Assembly (NCBI GenBank): GCA_964385635.1
Contig: CAYLPU010000020.1
Location: forward strand, 1-59,334
Source: CAYLPU01 sp964385635
Lineage (GTDB): Bacteria; Chloroflexota; Anaerolineae; B4-G1
Length of the DNA: 59,334 nt
Direction of reading: 5' to 3'
Positions within the stretch are counted from its first letter, which is position 1. The number at the start of each line of letters is the position of its first letter. Shown here piece after piece: positions 33,573 through 42,306 of the stretch. Both the position numbers and the translations under genes were made by a program. The notes beneath the pieces were generated by a model that worked only from the letters and a program-made list of their open reading frames with translations, was not told where the DNA came from and did not search any database.

Positions 33573-33768
33573 GTCGTCGTCTCCCGGAGTGACATCGCTT
33601 CTGGGAAAATCCCTCTGTGGGGGAACAGTTGGATATTGGATTGCGGCGTCCACCGAGGCGTTAGTTGCTGTATTACTTGGCGGCGATGTTGAGAGAGGGA
33701 TGCCGATGTACAAATTAACAAAACGGTCGCGTTAAGAGAAATTTTGCTGTTTGGTCAAGGAGAGTGAA

Positions 33769-33990
33769 ATGGAGAACAGGTTTACAGCCGTATTTGAGCA
33801 GGTAGACGACTGGTGGATTGGATATGTTGAGGAACTGCCGGGCGCGAATACGCAGGGCAAGACACTAGAGGAAGTGCGCGAGAACTTGAAAGAGGCCATA
33901 CAACTTGTTATTGAGGCAAATCGGGAATTGGCGCGGCGTGAGGCAACGAGTCCTCTTGTTATCCGTGAAGAATTGTTTGTGGCGGCGTAA
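33769..33990 (+). CDS. hicB: HicB-type antitoxin
   Basis: The 73-residue protein has the RNase-H-like HicB fold: MENRFTAVFEQVDDWWIGYV, EELPGANTQGKTLEEVRENL and KEAIQLVIEAN. AAGGAG lies upstream of the ATG at 33769; an earlier in-frame start is less likely. It lacks a C-terminal DNA-binding domain, so it is the short form. It overlaps hicA by TAATG, antitoxin first. It should neutralise HicA by direct binding. Confidence 0.9.
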   Translation: MENRFTAVFEQVDDWWIGYVEELPGANTQGKTLEEVRENLKEAIQLVIEANRELARREATSPLVIREELFVAA

Positions 33991-34175
33991 TGAAGCGTCG
34001 CGCATTGCTGAAGCATCTTAGACAACATGGTTGTGAATTGCTACGCGAAGGCGCTCGCCACTCAATTTACTGGAATCCTGTCAGCCGGAGGACAACCTCT
34101 GTGCCTCGTCATACGGAAATAGTGGACAAACTCGCGACCAAGATTTGCAGAGACCTCGGTATTCCAAAACCGTGA
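33990..34175 (+). CDS. hicA: HicA-type mRNA interferase toxin
   Basis: The 61-residue protein has the double-stranded-RNA-binding-like HicA fold. It reads RRALLKHLRQHGCELLREGA, then the catalytic His in RHSIYWNP, and ends with VPRHTEIVDKLATKICRDLG. Family members cleave mRNA. The ATG overlaps the hicB stop codon, so the pair is translated together. The module is complete and appears intact. Confidence 0.92.
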   Translation: MKRRALLKHLRQHGCELLREGARHSIYWNPVSRRTTSVPRHTEIVDKLATKICRDLGIPKP

Positions 34176-34249
34176 TATGCCACTTCACAACGTGACATTG
34201 GCGGCTATGCTTATGCCGAATTCGCCCGGACTCCGATTAGCACAAAACG

Positions 34250-35206
34250 ATGCTCGATCTAGGTATCGTCATCACCAACTATAACACCCGTGACCTGCTG
34301 CGCACCTGCCTGCGCTCGGTCTACGCCAGTCAGGGCGATTTCACCTTTGAAGTCTGCGTCGTGGATAATGCCTCGTCCGATGGCAGCGCCAGGATGGTCG
34401 CTACTGAGTTCTCTCAAGCACGCCTGATCGCCAACGCGGAGAACGTCGGCTATCCCCGCGCCAACAACCGGGGCCTCCGTGCCTTTGGCTTCACCGACCC
34501 GCCAACCAACCAACCGACCCACCAACAACCCACCAACCCACCAACCTTCGCGCTGCTCTTGAACCCAGACACCGAACTGCTGCCGGACGCGCTGGCACGG
34601 ATGTTGGACTTCATGGCCGAGCATCCCGACGCTGGCATTGCTGGCCCCAAACTGGTGCTTCCCGACGGATCGCTCGACCTGGCCTGCCGGCGTTCATTCC
34701 CCACGCCGGAAGTCTCCTTTTACCGACTGACGGGCCTCTCGCGCCTCTTCCCCCACAGCCAGCGCTTTGGCCGCTATAACCTCACCTACCTCGACCCCGA
34801 TCAGATCACCGAGGTAGATTCTGTCGTGGGTGCGTTTATGCTGGTGCGGGCTCTTGCTATCGCCCAGGCTGGCCTGATGGACGGGCAGTTTTTCATGTAC
34901 GGCGAGGACTTGGACTGGGCCTACCGCATCAAGGCGGCCGGCTGGACAGTCTACTACAACCCGGTCGTGACGGTATTGCACATTAAGCGGGCGTCCACCC
35001 GTCAAAACCCGAGGGCGCAGATCGAGTTCTACCGCGCGATGGGCATCTTCTACCGGAAGCACTACGCCGCACAGACTCGCTGGTGGCTCCACGCACTCAT
35101 TGCCAGCACCATCTCGCTGCGGCAGGGGTTTGAGCAGTGGCGGCTTGCCGTTGGGCGAAGGTCTCCCGACCGAGCCCCGAGACAACGACCGGAGGAGACA
35201 CCGTGA
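34250..35206 (+). CDS. Glycosyltransferase family 2 (rhamnosyltransferase-like)
   Basis: The 318-residue protein has a GT-A fold. It opens LGIVITNYNTRDLLRTCL, with VVDNASSDGSARM and the metal motif LLLNPDTELLP, then GEDLDWAYRIKAAGW. It resembles WbbL-type rhamnosyltransferases. A Pro/Thr/Asn/Gln loop (TDPPTNQPTHQQPT, 34494-34548) comes from ACCAACC-type tandem repeats. The C-terminus reads VGRRSPDRAPRQRP, encoded by a 27-bp repeat found three times in the window. Its stop overlaps the start of the sugar transferase (GTGA). Confidence 0.93.
   Translation: MLDLGIVITNYNTRDLLRTCLRSVYASQGDFTFEVCVVDNASSDGSARMVATEFSQARLIANAENVGYPRANNRGLRAFGFTDPPTNQPTHQQPTNPPTFALLLNPDTELLPDALARMLDFMAEHPDAGIAGPKLVLPDGSLDLACRRSFPTPEVSFYRLTGLSRLFPHSQRFGRYNLTYLDPDQITEVDSVVGAFMLVRALAIAQAGLMDGQFFMYGEDLDWAYRIKAAGWTVYYNPVVTVLHIKRASTRQNPRAQIEFYRAMGIFYRKHYAAQTRWWLHALIASTISLRQGFEQWRLAVGRRSPDRAPRQRPEETP
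34494..34548. repeat. ACCAACC-type tandem repeat inside the GT2 gene
   Basis: Repeated CCAACCAACC/CCCACCAAC units add a Pro/Thr/Asn/Gln loop between two core strands of the glycosyltransferase, without loss of frame. Confidence 0.7.
35150..35176 (+). repeat. 27-bp repeat, copy A (codes VGRRSPDRA)
   Basis: It begins GTTGGGCGAAGG and ends CCCGACCGAGCC. It lies at the 3' end of the GT2 gene and supplies part of its C-terminus. Identical copies are at 48667-48693 and, inverted, at 50224-50250. Confidence 0.9.
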
Positions 35207-36618
35207 AATCGAAGACACAGACCCAGATCATCTTTGTGCTCACATTGGCCCTCACCGACGCGGCAATGGCCGGCCTGGCCTTCTTCCTGGCCTACTGGAT
35301 ACGCCGCTGGCTCGCCTGGCCGGACGCTGCTCAGAACATGGGGAGTTTCTCTGCCTACATTGGCATCGTGCTGACCCACATTGCGTCCATCGTGGGGGTG
35401 TTCATCTTCTCTCACCTGTACCACCTGGCCCGTGTGCCCTCGCGCATTGATGAGCTCTATTCCATCTTTGCGTCCACCACGGTGGCCACGCTGATGGGGC
35501 TAGCACTCTCCTCATTGCTTTTCAAGAACAGCCCTCTGGAACTAAACTACTCACGGGGGATGATCTTCTACGGCTGGATGCTTACCGTCGTCTTCATCAC
35601 TGCTGGCAGGGCGATGCACGCACGCATCCGGACGGGACTACGGAGGCTGGGTTGGGGGCGAGACCGGGTGCTCATCGTCGGTACTGGCGATGTGGGGCGG
35701 ATGATCTTCCAGAAAATCCAATCGAATCCCGGGCTGGGGTACGAGGTGGCCGGCTTCGTCACCGTCAACGGCTCGAATGAAGTTCCGTTGGGCGCGTCGG
35801 TCCTCGGTCACGCTGGTGACCTGGCGCCCATCATTAGCAAGCACCAAATCAACGAGGTCATCATCGCCTTGCCAGAGGCAACCCATCAGGAAATCCTGAT
35901 GCTGATTTCGGAATGTGAGCGGGACAAGGTGACGATCAAGGTCTTCCCCGATGTGTTCCAGATTATGGCCAGCCAGGTGAGCATCGATGATCTGGGGGGC
36001 TTGCCGCTGTTGACCGTGCGCAACATCGCGCTGCGCGGCTGGCGGCGCACAGCCAAGCGGCTGACGGACATCGTCGGGGGCACCTGTGGGCTGGTTCTGA
36101 TCTCCCCGCTGATGATGCTGATGGCGGCACTGATCAAACTGGACTCGCGCGGGCCGGTGTTCTACGCCCAGGAGCGAATGGGGCTCGATGGCCGGCTCTT
36201 CCTTATGCTGAAGTTCCGCTCTATGCGGCAGGACGCCGAGGCTCCCGGCCCTGGCTGGACGGTAGAGAACGATCCTCGCGTCACCCGGCTGGGTCGCATC
36301 ATCCGCCACATCAATGTGGACGAATTACCTCAACTGATCAACGTGCTGCTTGGGGAAATGAGCCTGGTGGGGCCGCGGCCGGAGCGCCCGGTTTACGTCA
36401 ACCAGTTCCGCCGCTCCATCCCGCGCTACATGGACCGCCACTGGGAGAAAGCCGGTATGACCGGCTGGGCACAGGTCAATGGCTTGCGCGGCGATACCTC
36501 CATTGCCGAGCGCACCAAGTACGACCTGTGGTACATTGAGAACTGGTCGCTATTTCTGGACATCAAGATCCTGATCCGTACGTTCTTCAACCTCTTCAGG
36601 GCGTTGAATGCGTACTAA
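35203..36618 (+). CDS. Undecaprenyl-phosphate sugar phosphotransferase (priming transferase)
   Basis: It starts surface-glycan units by moving a sugar phosphate to the lipid carrier. The protein has 471 residues: four or five N-terminal membrane helices (about 8-120), a CoA-binding-like domain (VLIVGTGDVGRMIFQ), another membrane helix, and the bacterial sugar transferase domain at the end (AQERMGLDGRLFLMLKFRSM, ELPQLINVLLGEMSLVGPRP, TGWAQVNGLRGDT). The layout matches the WcaJ/WbaP/ExoY family. The GTG start, five bases after GGAGGAG, overlaps the GT2 stop. Confidence 0.95.
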   Translation: MKSKTQTQIIFVLTLALTDAAMAGLAFFLAYWIRRWLAWPDAAQNMGSFSAYIGIVLTHIASIVGVFIFSHLYHLARVPSRIDELYSIFASTTVATLMGLALSSLLFKNSPLELNYSRGMIFYGWMLTVVFITAGRAMHARIRTGLRRLGWGRDRVLIVGTGDVGRMIFQKIQSNPGLGYEVAGFVTVNGSNEVPLGASVLGHAGDLAPIISKHQINEVIIALPEATHQEILMLISECERDKVTIKVFPDVFQIMASQVSIDDLGGLPLLTVRNIALRGWRRTAKRLTDIVGGTCGLVLISPLMMLMAALIKLDSRGPVFYAQERMGLDGRLFLMLKFRSMRQDAEAPGPGWTVENDPRVTRLGRIIRHINVDELPQLINVLLGEMSLVGPRPERPVYVNQFRRSIPRYMDRHWEKAGMTGWAQVNGLRGDTSIAERTKYDLWYIENWSLFLDIKILIRTFFNLFRALNAY

Positions 36619-36631
36619 TCCCAGATACGCG

Positions 36632-39600
36632 TCAGGGCAGCGTGACACCATCAGGGAGGATCAGGCGGTCGTCGGGCAGTGGATTGCCCACCCTGTCGAT
36701 TGCTGGGAGGCGCTGGCTCGTCTCGGGCTCGTACCAGCCAACGGCCAGGTCGTACTGCCCGGCCGGCACCCCCTCCAGTGAAAGCACCACCTCGTCGGAG
36801 ACAACCTCGCCAGGGGCCCACACACCGGTGGGATAGGTAAACCCACGAGGCATCGTGTCCATCTGTGCCACGGGCCAGCCAGTGGCCGGATCGGCCAGGT
36901 GAACGAAGAGCATGTAATGCCGGTCGGGTACGGCCAGTGCCCGCCAATGAAGTGTCAGCCGTAGAGCGCCACCCTCTTGTTCCAGGTCATACCCCGCCAG
37001 TTCGATCATCCCGCCGAAGCGGGCTCCCACTTCCCGCTGCAGCGGCGGCAGTTCCCATCTCCGCTCACGCTCACGCACGCGCACCGGCTGAGAATGTGTG
37101 TAAGTGCCCATCGACGCACCGCTGGTGGGATCGTGCAGCACGAGCAGGAGGGAATAATCGCCAGGAGGAGCGGTGGGCGGGATAGACAGTGCAGCGCGGC
37201 CAGCCACCCATGCCCCGACAGGCCAGGCGGTCGGCGGGGAGCCGGGGACCAATGGCAAGGTGGCGCTCATAGGCTCCGCGTTTCCAGCCGTCCCCAACCG
37301 GTACTCAACGACGTAGTCCGCCGAGGGCTGCCCCACGGCCAACCAGTATGCCGTCAATTGCAGCGTCTCCCCCTGGTGCACGCGCTTCGGCACCTCCAGC
37401 CGGCTCAGCGCCAGTTCGTTCCCGAAGCGAGCGATGACCGGCGCGTTGGAACGCCGGGTAACCCGATGCAGTGAGACCGGGACGACGAATTCTCCCACGG
37501 TCTCCCACGTCGCCACACGATAGAGGCTCACAGTGAGGATATAGTCGTCACCAGGCGGTGTGCCTGCCGGGAGCGAGAGGGTATAACGGTCGTGGATGAG
37601 GCGACCGGGCGGCCACAGGCTAGTGGGCAGGAAACCGTAGCCGGGCTGGGTGTCCAGGCGTGCCCACTCGTTGCCGGCGGGATCGGTCAGCCACAGGCGA
37701 AGCCCGTAGTTGGCGGCGACAGGCATGGCGGCGGACCAATCGAGCCGTAAACCAAGTCGATCAGGCGCGGGTTGTGCGGCTTCGACGGCGTACAGCCGCA
37801 ACATGCCATCAGCGCTGTCTGCAAAGATGCCGCCCGCAGGCTGCCCCACAGCCATCTCCCATCCGCCCACCCACACTGGCCGCAGGTAGACCTGCTCCGC
37901 TCCATCGTTCTCCTCCAGGCAAATCAGGTACAGGCCCGGAGCCACGTCGCGGGGGATGGACAGTTCAATCGTGGTGCTGCCCGTCCACGAAACGGTGGGC
38001 GGCGTGGCCTGCAGCCCCAATTGAGTGGTAGCCTCTGTTATTGCGGGGAGTTCGCCGTGGCGAACTGCCGCCGGAGAGACCAGACGCAGTGTCACACTGA
38101 TTCCTTCTCGCCACGCCCTCCAGTCGAGTGCCACGTACAACGTGTCCCCTGGGGTCAGCCGGTCGGCGCTGTAGCGGTAGCCGGTCACCAGCCACGACGG
38201 GTCTGGCCAGCCACCGAGGGCAATCCCGCCGGGGTTGTGGTGCAAATACGGCATCTTCTCGAAGTCCATCGTCAGATCGGTTTCGTCAGCGGGGGCTACA
38301 CGTGGGCTGAAGGTGACGAGTAAAACGAGTGAAATGACAAATGATAAATGACAAATGACTAATGGCCAGTTTGGGGTTTGGGGTTTGGGCCTTGAGATTT
38401 CGCGCCTGGACGCAATGACGACTATCAGCAACGCCAACGCTGTGACCAACGACATCCCTTCGGCGATAACACGCAGTGGTGTGCGGCCCAGCCACGCCAC
38501 GATCGCGTGTCGCCCGGCAGGGACGTCCAGCGTGAGGTAGCCCGAGTCGGGTGCGGGCTTCGTTTCGACGGGCACGCCGTCCACCGTCGCCCGCCAGCCG
38601 GGCCAGTAGTAAAGTGGGAAGGCCACCTCCGCACCTCCTGCGCCAATGGCTTCGACTATCCAGACGCGACGCGTCGGCTCGTGCGCGATTTCTTCCGCGC
38701 TCACCAGTTCCCCGCTGAGCGGGATGGCCCGCGGAGAAGCGTCGGGGTCGAGTAGGGCCAGGCTGGTATAGGGGCGCGGCACCACCCAGCGGGGCAGGTA
38801 CTCATAGCGGATGGTCGAGCCGATGTTGCCGGTAAAGAGCTCGTACAGTTGCAGACGTTCAATGGTGACCTCCTCGGCGGTGATGGACAGGTACTCGGGC
38901 CGCAGGCCGACGAGTCCCACCGTGACCAGGAGGCCCGCCAGGATAGCAGCGACGGCCCACCGCCAGTGCCCCCCCTCTTTCCCCCCCAATGGGGGGGATG
39001 TAAGGGGGGGAACCCCCAATGGGGGGGATGTAAGGGGGGGAACCCCCATTGGGGGGGATGTAAGGGGGGGAGCCCCCATTGGGGGGGATGTAAGGGGGGG
39101 AGCCCCCATTGGGGGGGACGCCGCCACTCTACCGCCCATCAAGGGGGATGCCCCCTCTTTCCCCCCCAATGGGGGGAACGCAAGGGAGGGGAGCGCGCCG
39201 GCGAGCAGCGCAGTGAAAAGCGCCTGTACCGAGAGGAAGCGCCAGGGGAACTGCACCATCGGCAGCAATGGCAGGTGATCCCACAACGGACGGGAAAGAG
39301 ACGTGACGAGCAAGGTGCTGAAGGCCAGGCCAGTAAGTGCGAAGACCATCTGAGGAATTGCGAATTGCACGTTACGCGTTGCGCGTAACGAACGCGCCCA
39401 CCCGATGACGAAGACGAGTCCCCCTGCCAGCGCCAGCGCCGCTTGCACCAAACCCATCGAGAAGGGGAGCGGGCCACCGGGGGTGATGGCATAGTTGAAA
39501 ACAAGACTCGGTTGCACCAGGTCTGCTCCCCGAAAGTGGTTACCGTAGAAGAAGTAGCCAGTGGTCTGGGCGGTCAGTTGAGCGTAGCCCATCTCGGCCA

Positions 39601-40492
39601 GGGCGGGGAGCCAGTACCAGGCCGAAAGCAAGAGTCCGATGAACAATGCAACAATGAACAATGAGAGTACTTTCTCAATAAACTGGGGTTTGACAGATGA
39701 GAAACCGGGTTTTTCAGAAAAAACCCGGTTTCTTTCCCCGAGTTTTTGAGAAGATGCCAATGAAACAATGAACAATGGCTTGCCAGGTGTGAAGCGCGAG
39801 ACGTGAGACGTGAAACGTGAAACGTGAAGCATGAGACGTGAAACGTGGAACGTCACGTAGAGCAGGATAAATAGGGTGAAGATAAGAGCGGAGATGTTGT
39901 GGGTGAGAATCAGGCCCGCGTAAGCCAGGGCGGGGGGAAGCGTGCGACGGAGAGATGGACGCGCCGCCAGACGGTCCAGGCCCCACAGGATGAGCGGGTA
40001 GAAGGAGAAGGCGGCGAATTCGGAGAGCGAGTCGCCGCGCACATAGACGTTGACCAGATGGAAGGGGGCCAGGGTGTAGGCGACGGCGGCCAACCACCCA
40101 CCAGGCCGGCTGTGCAGCACTCGCCGCGCCCAGCCGTACATCCCCAGCGCCGCCATCGCGAAAAAAAGCGTCTGGGTGAGTTTGATAGCACTGAGAATGT
40201 CCAGGCCGACGAGCGTGAATCCCGCAGCCAGATAGTACGGCAGCGCCGCGTAGTAATTGAAAAAAGGATATCCCAGACCATAGGCAGCGTCGGGCATCCA
40301 GCGGACTGGAAAAACGCCAGCCCGCAGATTGGTCGCCAGTTGGTGGGTGCGCAACAAAAGGAAAGGACTATCGCCGCCCCCCCGGGTATTCAGCAGTCCG
40401 GGTCCCCACAGCGGCCCAGCCGCGATCAGCGTCAAAAACAGGAGCGTCGCCAGAGGCACAATGCCCCTCCAATCGACGCTCCGTGAGTGCAT
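36632..40492 (-). CDS. Giant PTPS-related membrane protein with repeat insertions
   Basis: The function is unknown, probably linked to glycan transfer. It has about 1,286 residues. The N-terminal half has ten or more membrane helices and resembles the 6-pyruvoyl-tetrahydropterin-synthase-related membrane family (GGGDSPFLLLRTHQLATNL, AYGLGYPFFNYYAALPYYL), which is GT-C-like. The C-terminal half holds at least three beta-sandwich repeats (such as LHWRALAVPDRHYMLFVHL), one of which is shared with the GT39 protein. Repeat DNA has entered the frame at about residues 213-284 (including an 86-bp palindrome), 369-380, 435-510 (30-bp tandem) and 698-728 (CHLSFVISL). The start sits at the edge of a tandem repeat, so ATG 40492 is uncertain. 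Confidence 0.82.
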   Translation of the reverse strand: MHSRSVDWRGIVPLATLLFLTLIAAGPLWGPGLLNTRGGGDSPFLLLRTHQLATNLRAGVFPVRWMPDAAYGLGYPFFNYYAALPYYLAAGFTLVGLDILSAIKLTQTLFFAMAALGMYGWARRVLHSRPGGWLAAVAYTLAPFHLVNVYVRGDSLSEFAAFSFYPLILWGLDRLAARPSLRRTLPPALAYAGLILTHNISALIFTLFILLYVTFHVSRLMLHVSRFTSHVSRFTPGKPLFIVSLASSQKLGERNRVFSEKPGFSSVKPQFIEKVLSLFIVALFIGLLLSAWYWLPALAEMGYAQLTAQTTGYFFYGNHFRGADLVQPSLVFNYAITPGGPLPFSMGLVQAALALAGGLVFVIGWARSLRATRNVQFAIPQMVFALTGLAFSTLLVTSLSRPLWDHLPLLPMVQFPWRFLSVQALFTALLAGALPSLAFPPLGGKEGASPLMGGRVAASPPMGAPPLTSPPMGAPPLTSPPMGVPPLTSPPLGVPPLTSPPLGGKEGGHWRWAVAAILAGLLVTVGLVGLRPEYLSITAEEVTIERLQLYELFTGNIGSTIRYEYLPRWVVPRPYTSLALLDPDASPRAIPLSGELVSAEEIAHEPTRRVWIVEAIGAGGAEVAFPLYYWPGWRATVDGVPVETKPAPDSGYLTLDVPAGRHAIVAWLGRTPLRVIAEGMSLVTALALLIVVIASRREISRPKPQTPNWPLVICHLSFVISLVLLVTFSPRVAPADETDLTMDFEKMPYLHHNPGGIALGGWPDPSWLVTGYRYSADRLTPGDTLYVALDWRAWREGISVTLRLVSPAAVRHGELPAITEATTQLGLQATPPTVSWTGSTTIELSIPRDVAPGLYLICLEENDGAEQVYLRPVWVGGWEMAVGQPAGGIFADSADGMLRLYAVEAAQPAPDRLGLRLDWSAAMPVAANYGLRLWLTDPAGNEWARLDTQPGYGFLPTSLWPPGRLIHDRYTLSLPAGTPPGDDYILTVSLYRVATWETVGEFVVPVSLHRVTRRSNAPVIARFGNELALSRLEVPKRVHQGETLQLTAYWLAVGQPSADYVVEYRLGTAGNAEPMSATLPLVPGSPPTAWPVGAWVAGRAALSIPPTAPPGDYSLLLVLHDPTSGASMGTYTHSQPVRVRERERRWELPPLQREVGARFGGMIELAGYDLEQEGGALRLTLHWRALAVPDRHYMLFVHLADPATGWPVAQMDTMPRGFTYPTGVWAPGEVVSDEVVLSLEGVPAGQYDLAVGWYEPETSQRLPAIDRVGNPLPDDRLILPDGVTLP
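38983..39120. repeat. 30-bp tandem repeat inside the giant membrane protein gene
   Basis: More than four units of TAAGGGGGGGAACCCCCAAT plus GGGGGGGATG, each exactly 30 bp, give a 10-residue protein repeat (SPPMGAPPLT). Each unit contains a CCCCC(AAT/ATT)GGGGG hairpin. Flanking half-units extend to 38970 and 39190. Confidence 0.92.
39672..39757. repeat. 86-bp palindromic repeat, copy 2 (inside an ORF)
   Basis: It matches copy 1 at 14869-14954 over its whole length, with only a few differences near the ends. Here it is translated on the minus strand (FSEKPGFSSVKPQF) between membrane helices of the giant membrane protein. AACAATGAACAATG repeats flank it on both sides. Confidence 0.88.
39796..39850. 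repeat. ACGTGAAACGTG-type tandem repeat inside an ORF
   Basis: Degenerate GAGACGTGAAACGTG units encode HVSRFTSHVSRFT in the giant membrane protein. The same motif in reverse orientation fills 40498-40624, and a plus-strand version ends uvrA. Confidence 0.75.
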
Positions 40493-40497
40493 CTCTC

Positions 40498-40624
40498 TAC
40501 GTTTCACGTTTCACGTTTCACGTTTCACGTTTCACGCTTCACGCTTCACGCTTCACGCTTCACGCTTCACGCTTCACGCTTCACATTTCACGTTTCACGC
40601 CTCACGCTTCACGTTTCACGCCTC
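40498..40624. repeat. Long ACGTTTC/ACGCTTC tandem repeat
   Basis: About a dozen 9-10 base units (ACGTTTC, ACGCTTC, ACATTTC) fill the space between the giant membrane protein and the LysM protein gene. It is a simple tandem repeat without spacers and is not a CRISPR. Confidence 0.9.
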
Positions 40625-42212
40625 ACATCCTCCGGCGGTTGAGGACGAAGAGCACCGCCACCCCTGCGGCCAGGATCAGCACCAGTATGCCGCTGATCTT
40701 AGCGACAGTCGCGAAGATGCGGCTGAAGGTCGAGCCACCGGCCGGTTCTTCGCCATCTCCGTTCCCTGGCGTGGGTTCAGTCGTATCACCGGGGGCTGCC
40801 GGGTCCTCACTCCGCACGTTGCCAAACTGTAGGTCAAGGCTGGTCGCTTCCGCCAGTGCAACAGGCCACTCGACCGGGCCACTGGGCTCGTAGCCTGGGG
40901 GCGAATTCTGGAGCACCCGATAGGCCCCTGGGGCCAACCCGGTGAAGCAATAGGGTTCGCTGATGCCATCTGAGGTGTACCGATCCAACACGCCAGAGGC
41001 ATCGGCAACAGTAAACTCCACGTTAGGTAGCAGTTCCTCCGTCCCTTCGTCCCGGAAAGTGTCGCCATTCCGGTCGTGATAGGCCAGCACGCAGATGGAA
41101 GCGCCCCCAGCACTTTCCCCTTCTCCCTCTGTCACGGGGCTACCTGGCACGGGGGTCGGCTCAAGTGCGGCGGGCGTAGGCAGCGGCGTCGGCGTGAGCA
41201 TCTGGCTCGACAGAGAGATCACCAGTTCCTGGCCTATGCTGAGCAAGTCGTTGGGACCAAGGGAGCCGGCGTTGAGTGAGCGAAGTTGATCCGTGTCCAC
41301 GTCATACATCAGCGCGATGCCGAAAAGCGTATCGCCCGCCTCGACGATATGCACTGTCGCGCCGTCCGGGCGCGGAGTAGGCGTGGCATGCGGGGTGGGG
41401 GAAGGCCCAGATGTCGGGGTCGGCGGGGGTGGCGGAACAGTCGGCGTCGGAGTAGAACCCGATGCAGTCATCACCAGGCTGGCGTCGTCCCAGTAGGCGT
41501 CCTGGAATTTATAGCCCCACTTGGTCTGGGAACGCAGGAAAACACACACACTGCCCCCTGCTCCCACCTGAGCGGAGATTGGACCGATGAGGCTGTAATG
41601 ATCGGCTGACAGTTGATCTGCGCTCCAGGCAACGCTCGGCGAAAACGGATCCGCTACGCCATTGGGCTCAATGCCGACCTGGAACCACTGATTCCAGGGG
41701 TCACTGCAAGAATAGCCCAAGTTTTCGTCGTTGTCACAACTCCACCCATGTGCATAGGCCGAAAATTGCACTGTTGCACCGGGCTCCAGGCCAGTCACGA
41801 CCTGGTAGAGTCCCACATCCTGGAGGCGCCACATGTTGAAGAGGAGCACCGCGTAGTTGCCGCTGCGGATGCGCGGCAGCTCTCCGGCGAAATCGTCCGC
41901 ATTGGGAATAGTCTTGACCTCGGGCTGGCCATACTCACCCCCCTTGCGCCACCACGTCACCCATCCCTGCGGGGTGAAGATGTTGTCGTGAAAGGATCCA
42001 TCGTGAACATCATGCGTCCAGTTGTCCAGACACCACCCAGCCTCAGAATCGGGCCGGCAGGTGATCCCCTCGAACCCCGGGTTCTTCGACAGGTTCGTCC
42101 CTTCCTGCATTGGTCGCAAGAGATCAGGCACGGCCAGGGACAAGGCCGGCACCATCCCCAGTAGCACGGCCACCAACAAGATGCCGATCAACGTGCGCTT
42201 CTGAATCATCAA
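40623..42212 (-). CDS. Secreted LysM protein with SdrD-like domain and C-terminal anchor
   Basis: The 529-residue surface protein has a signal peptide (about 1-28). A carbohydrate-binding-like beta-sandwich lies at about 38-250 (NLSKNPGFEG, LYQVVTGLEPGATVQFSAYA), followed by a Pro/Thr linker. A LysM motif lies at about 288-335 (HIVEAGDTLFGIALMYDVD), then a second linker and an SdrD/Cna-like B domain at about 370-465 (VLAYHDRNGDTFRDEG). One membrane helix and RRRM end the protein. LysM binds GlcNAc-containing glycans such as peptidoglycan. GAGGGAGG precedes the start. Confidence 0.88.
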   Translation of the reverse strand: MMIQKRTLIGILLVAVLLGMVPALSLAVPDLLRPMQEGTNLSKNPGFEGITCRPDSEAGWCLDNWTHDVHDGSFHDNIFTPQGWVTWWRKGGEYGQPEVKTIPNADDFAGELPRIRSGNYAVLLFNMWRLQDVGLYQVVTGLEPGATVQFSAYAHGWSCDNDENLGYSCSDPWNQWFQVGIEPNGVADPFSPSVAWSADQLSADHYSLIGPISAQVGAGGSVCVFLRSQTKWGYKFQDAYWDDASLVMTASGSTPTPTVPPPPPTPTSGPSPTPHATPTPRPDGATVHIVEAGDTLFGIALMYDVDTDQLRSLNAGSLGPNDLLSIGQELVISLSSQMLTPTPLPTPAALEPTPVPGSPVTEGEGESAGGASICVLAYHDRNGDTFRDEGTEELLPNVEFTVADASGVLDRYTSDGISEPYCFTGLAPGAYRVLQNSPPGYEPSGPVEWPVALAEATSLDLQFGNVRSEDPAAPGDTTEPTPGNGDGEEPAGGSTFSRIFATVAKISGILVLILAAGVAVLFVLNRRRM

Positions 42213-42306
42213 ATCCCTCCCTCAAGAATGAACAATGCGACAATTGGCAATGAACAACGGCACAATGGATTGCGCTGACCGAATGTTTTCATTGCTTCTC
42301 ATTGCT

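Noticed and set aside
33571..33735. Possible 54-codon leaderless gene starting at the promoter before hicBA
   Set aside because: The translation has no motif, its ATG overlaps the -10 box, and there is no ribosome site.
36865..37474. Plus-strand frames within the giant membrane protein gene
   Set aside because: They are Pro/Arg-rich antisense translations without a ribosome site or domain.
38983..39120. Possible CRISPR or intergenic repeat island
   Set aside because: Units are contiguous 30-bp copies lying within one continuous reading frame, with no spacers.
40498..40624. Possible CRISPR array
   Set aside because: Units of 9-10 bases are directly adjacent with no unique spacers and there are no cas genes, so it is a simple tandem repeat.
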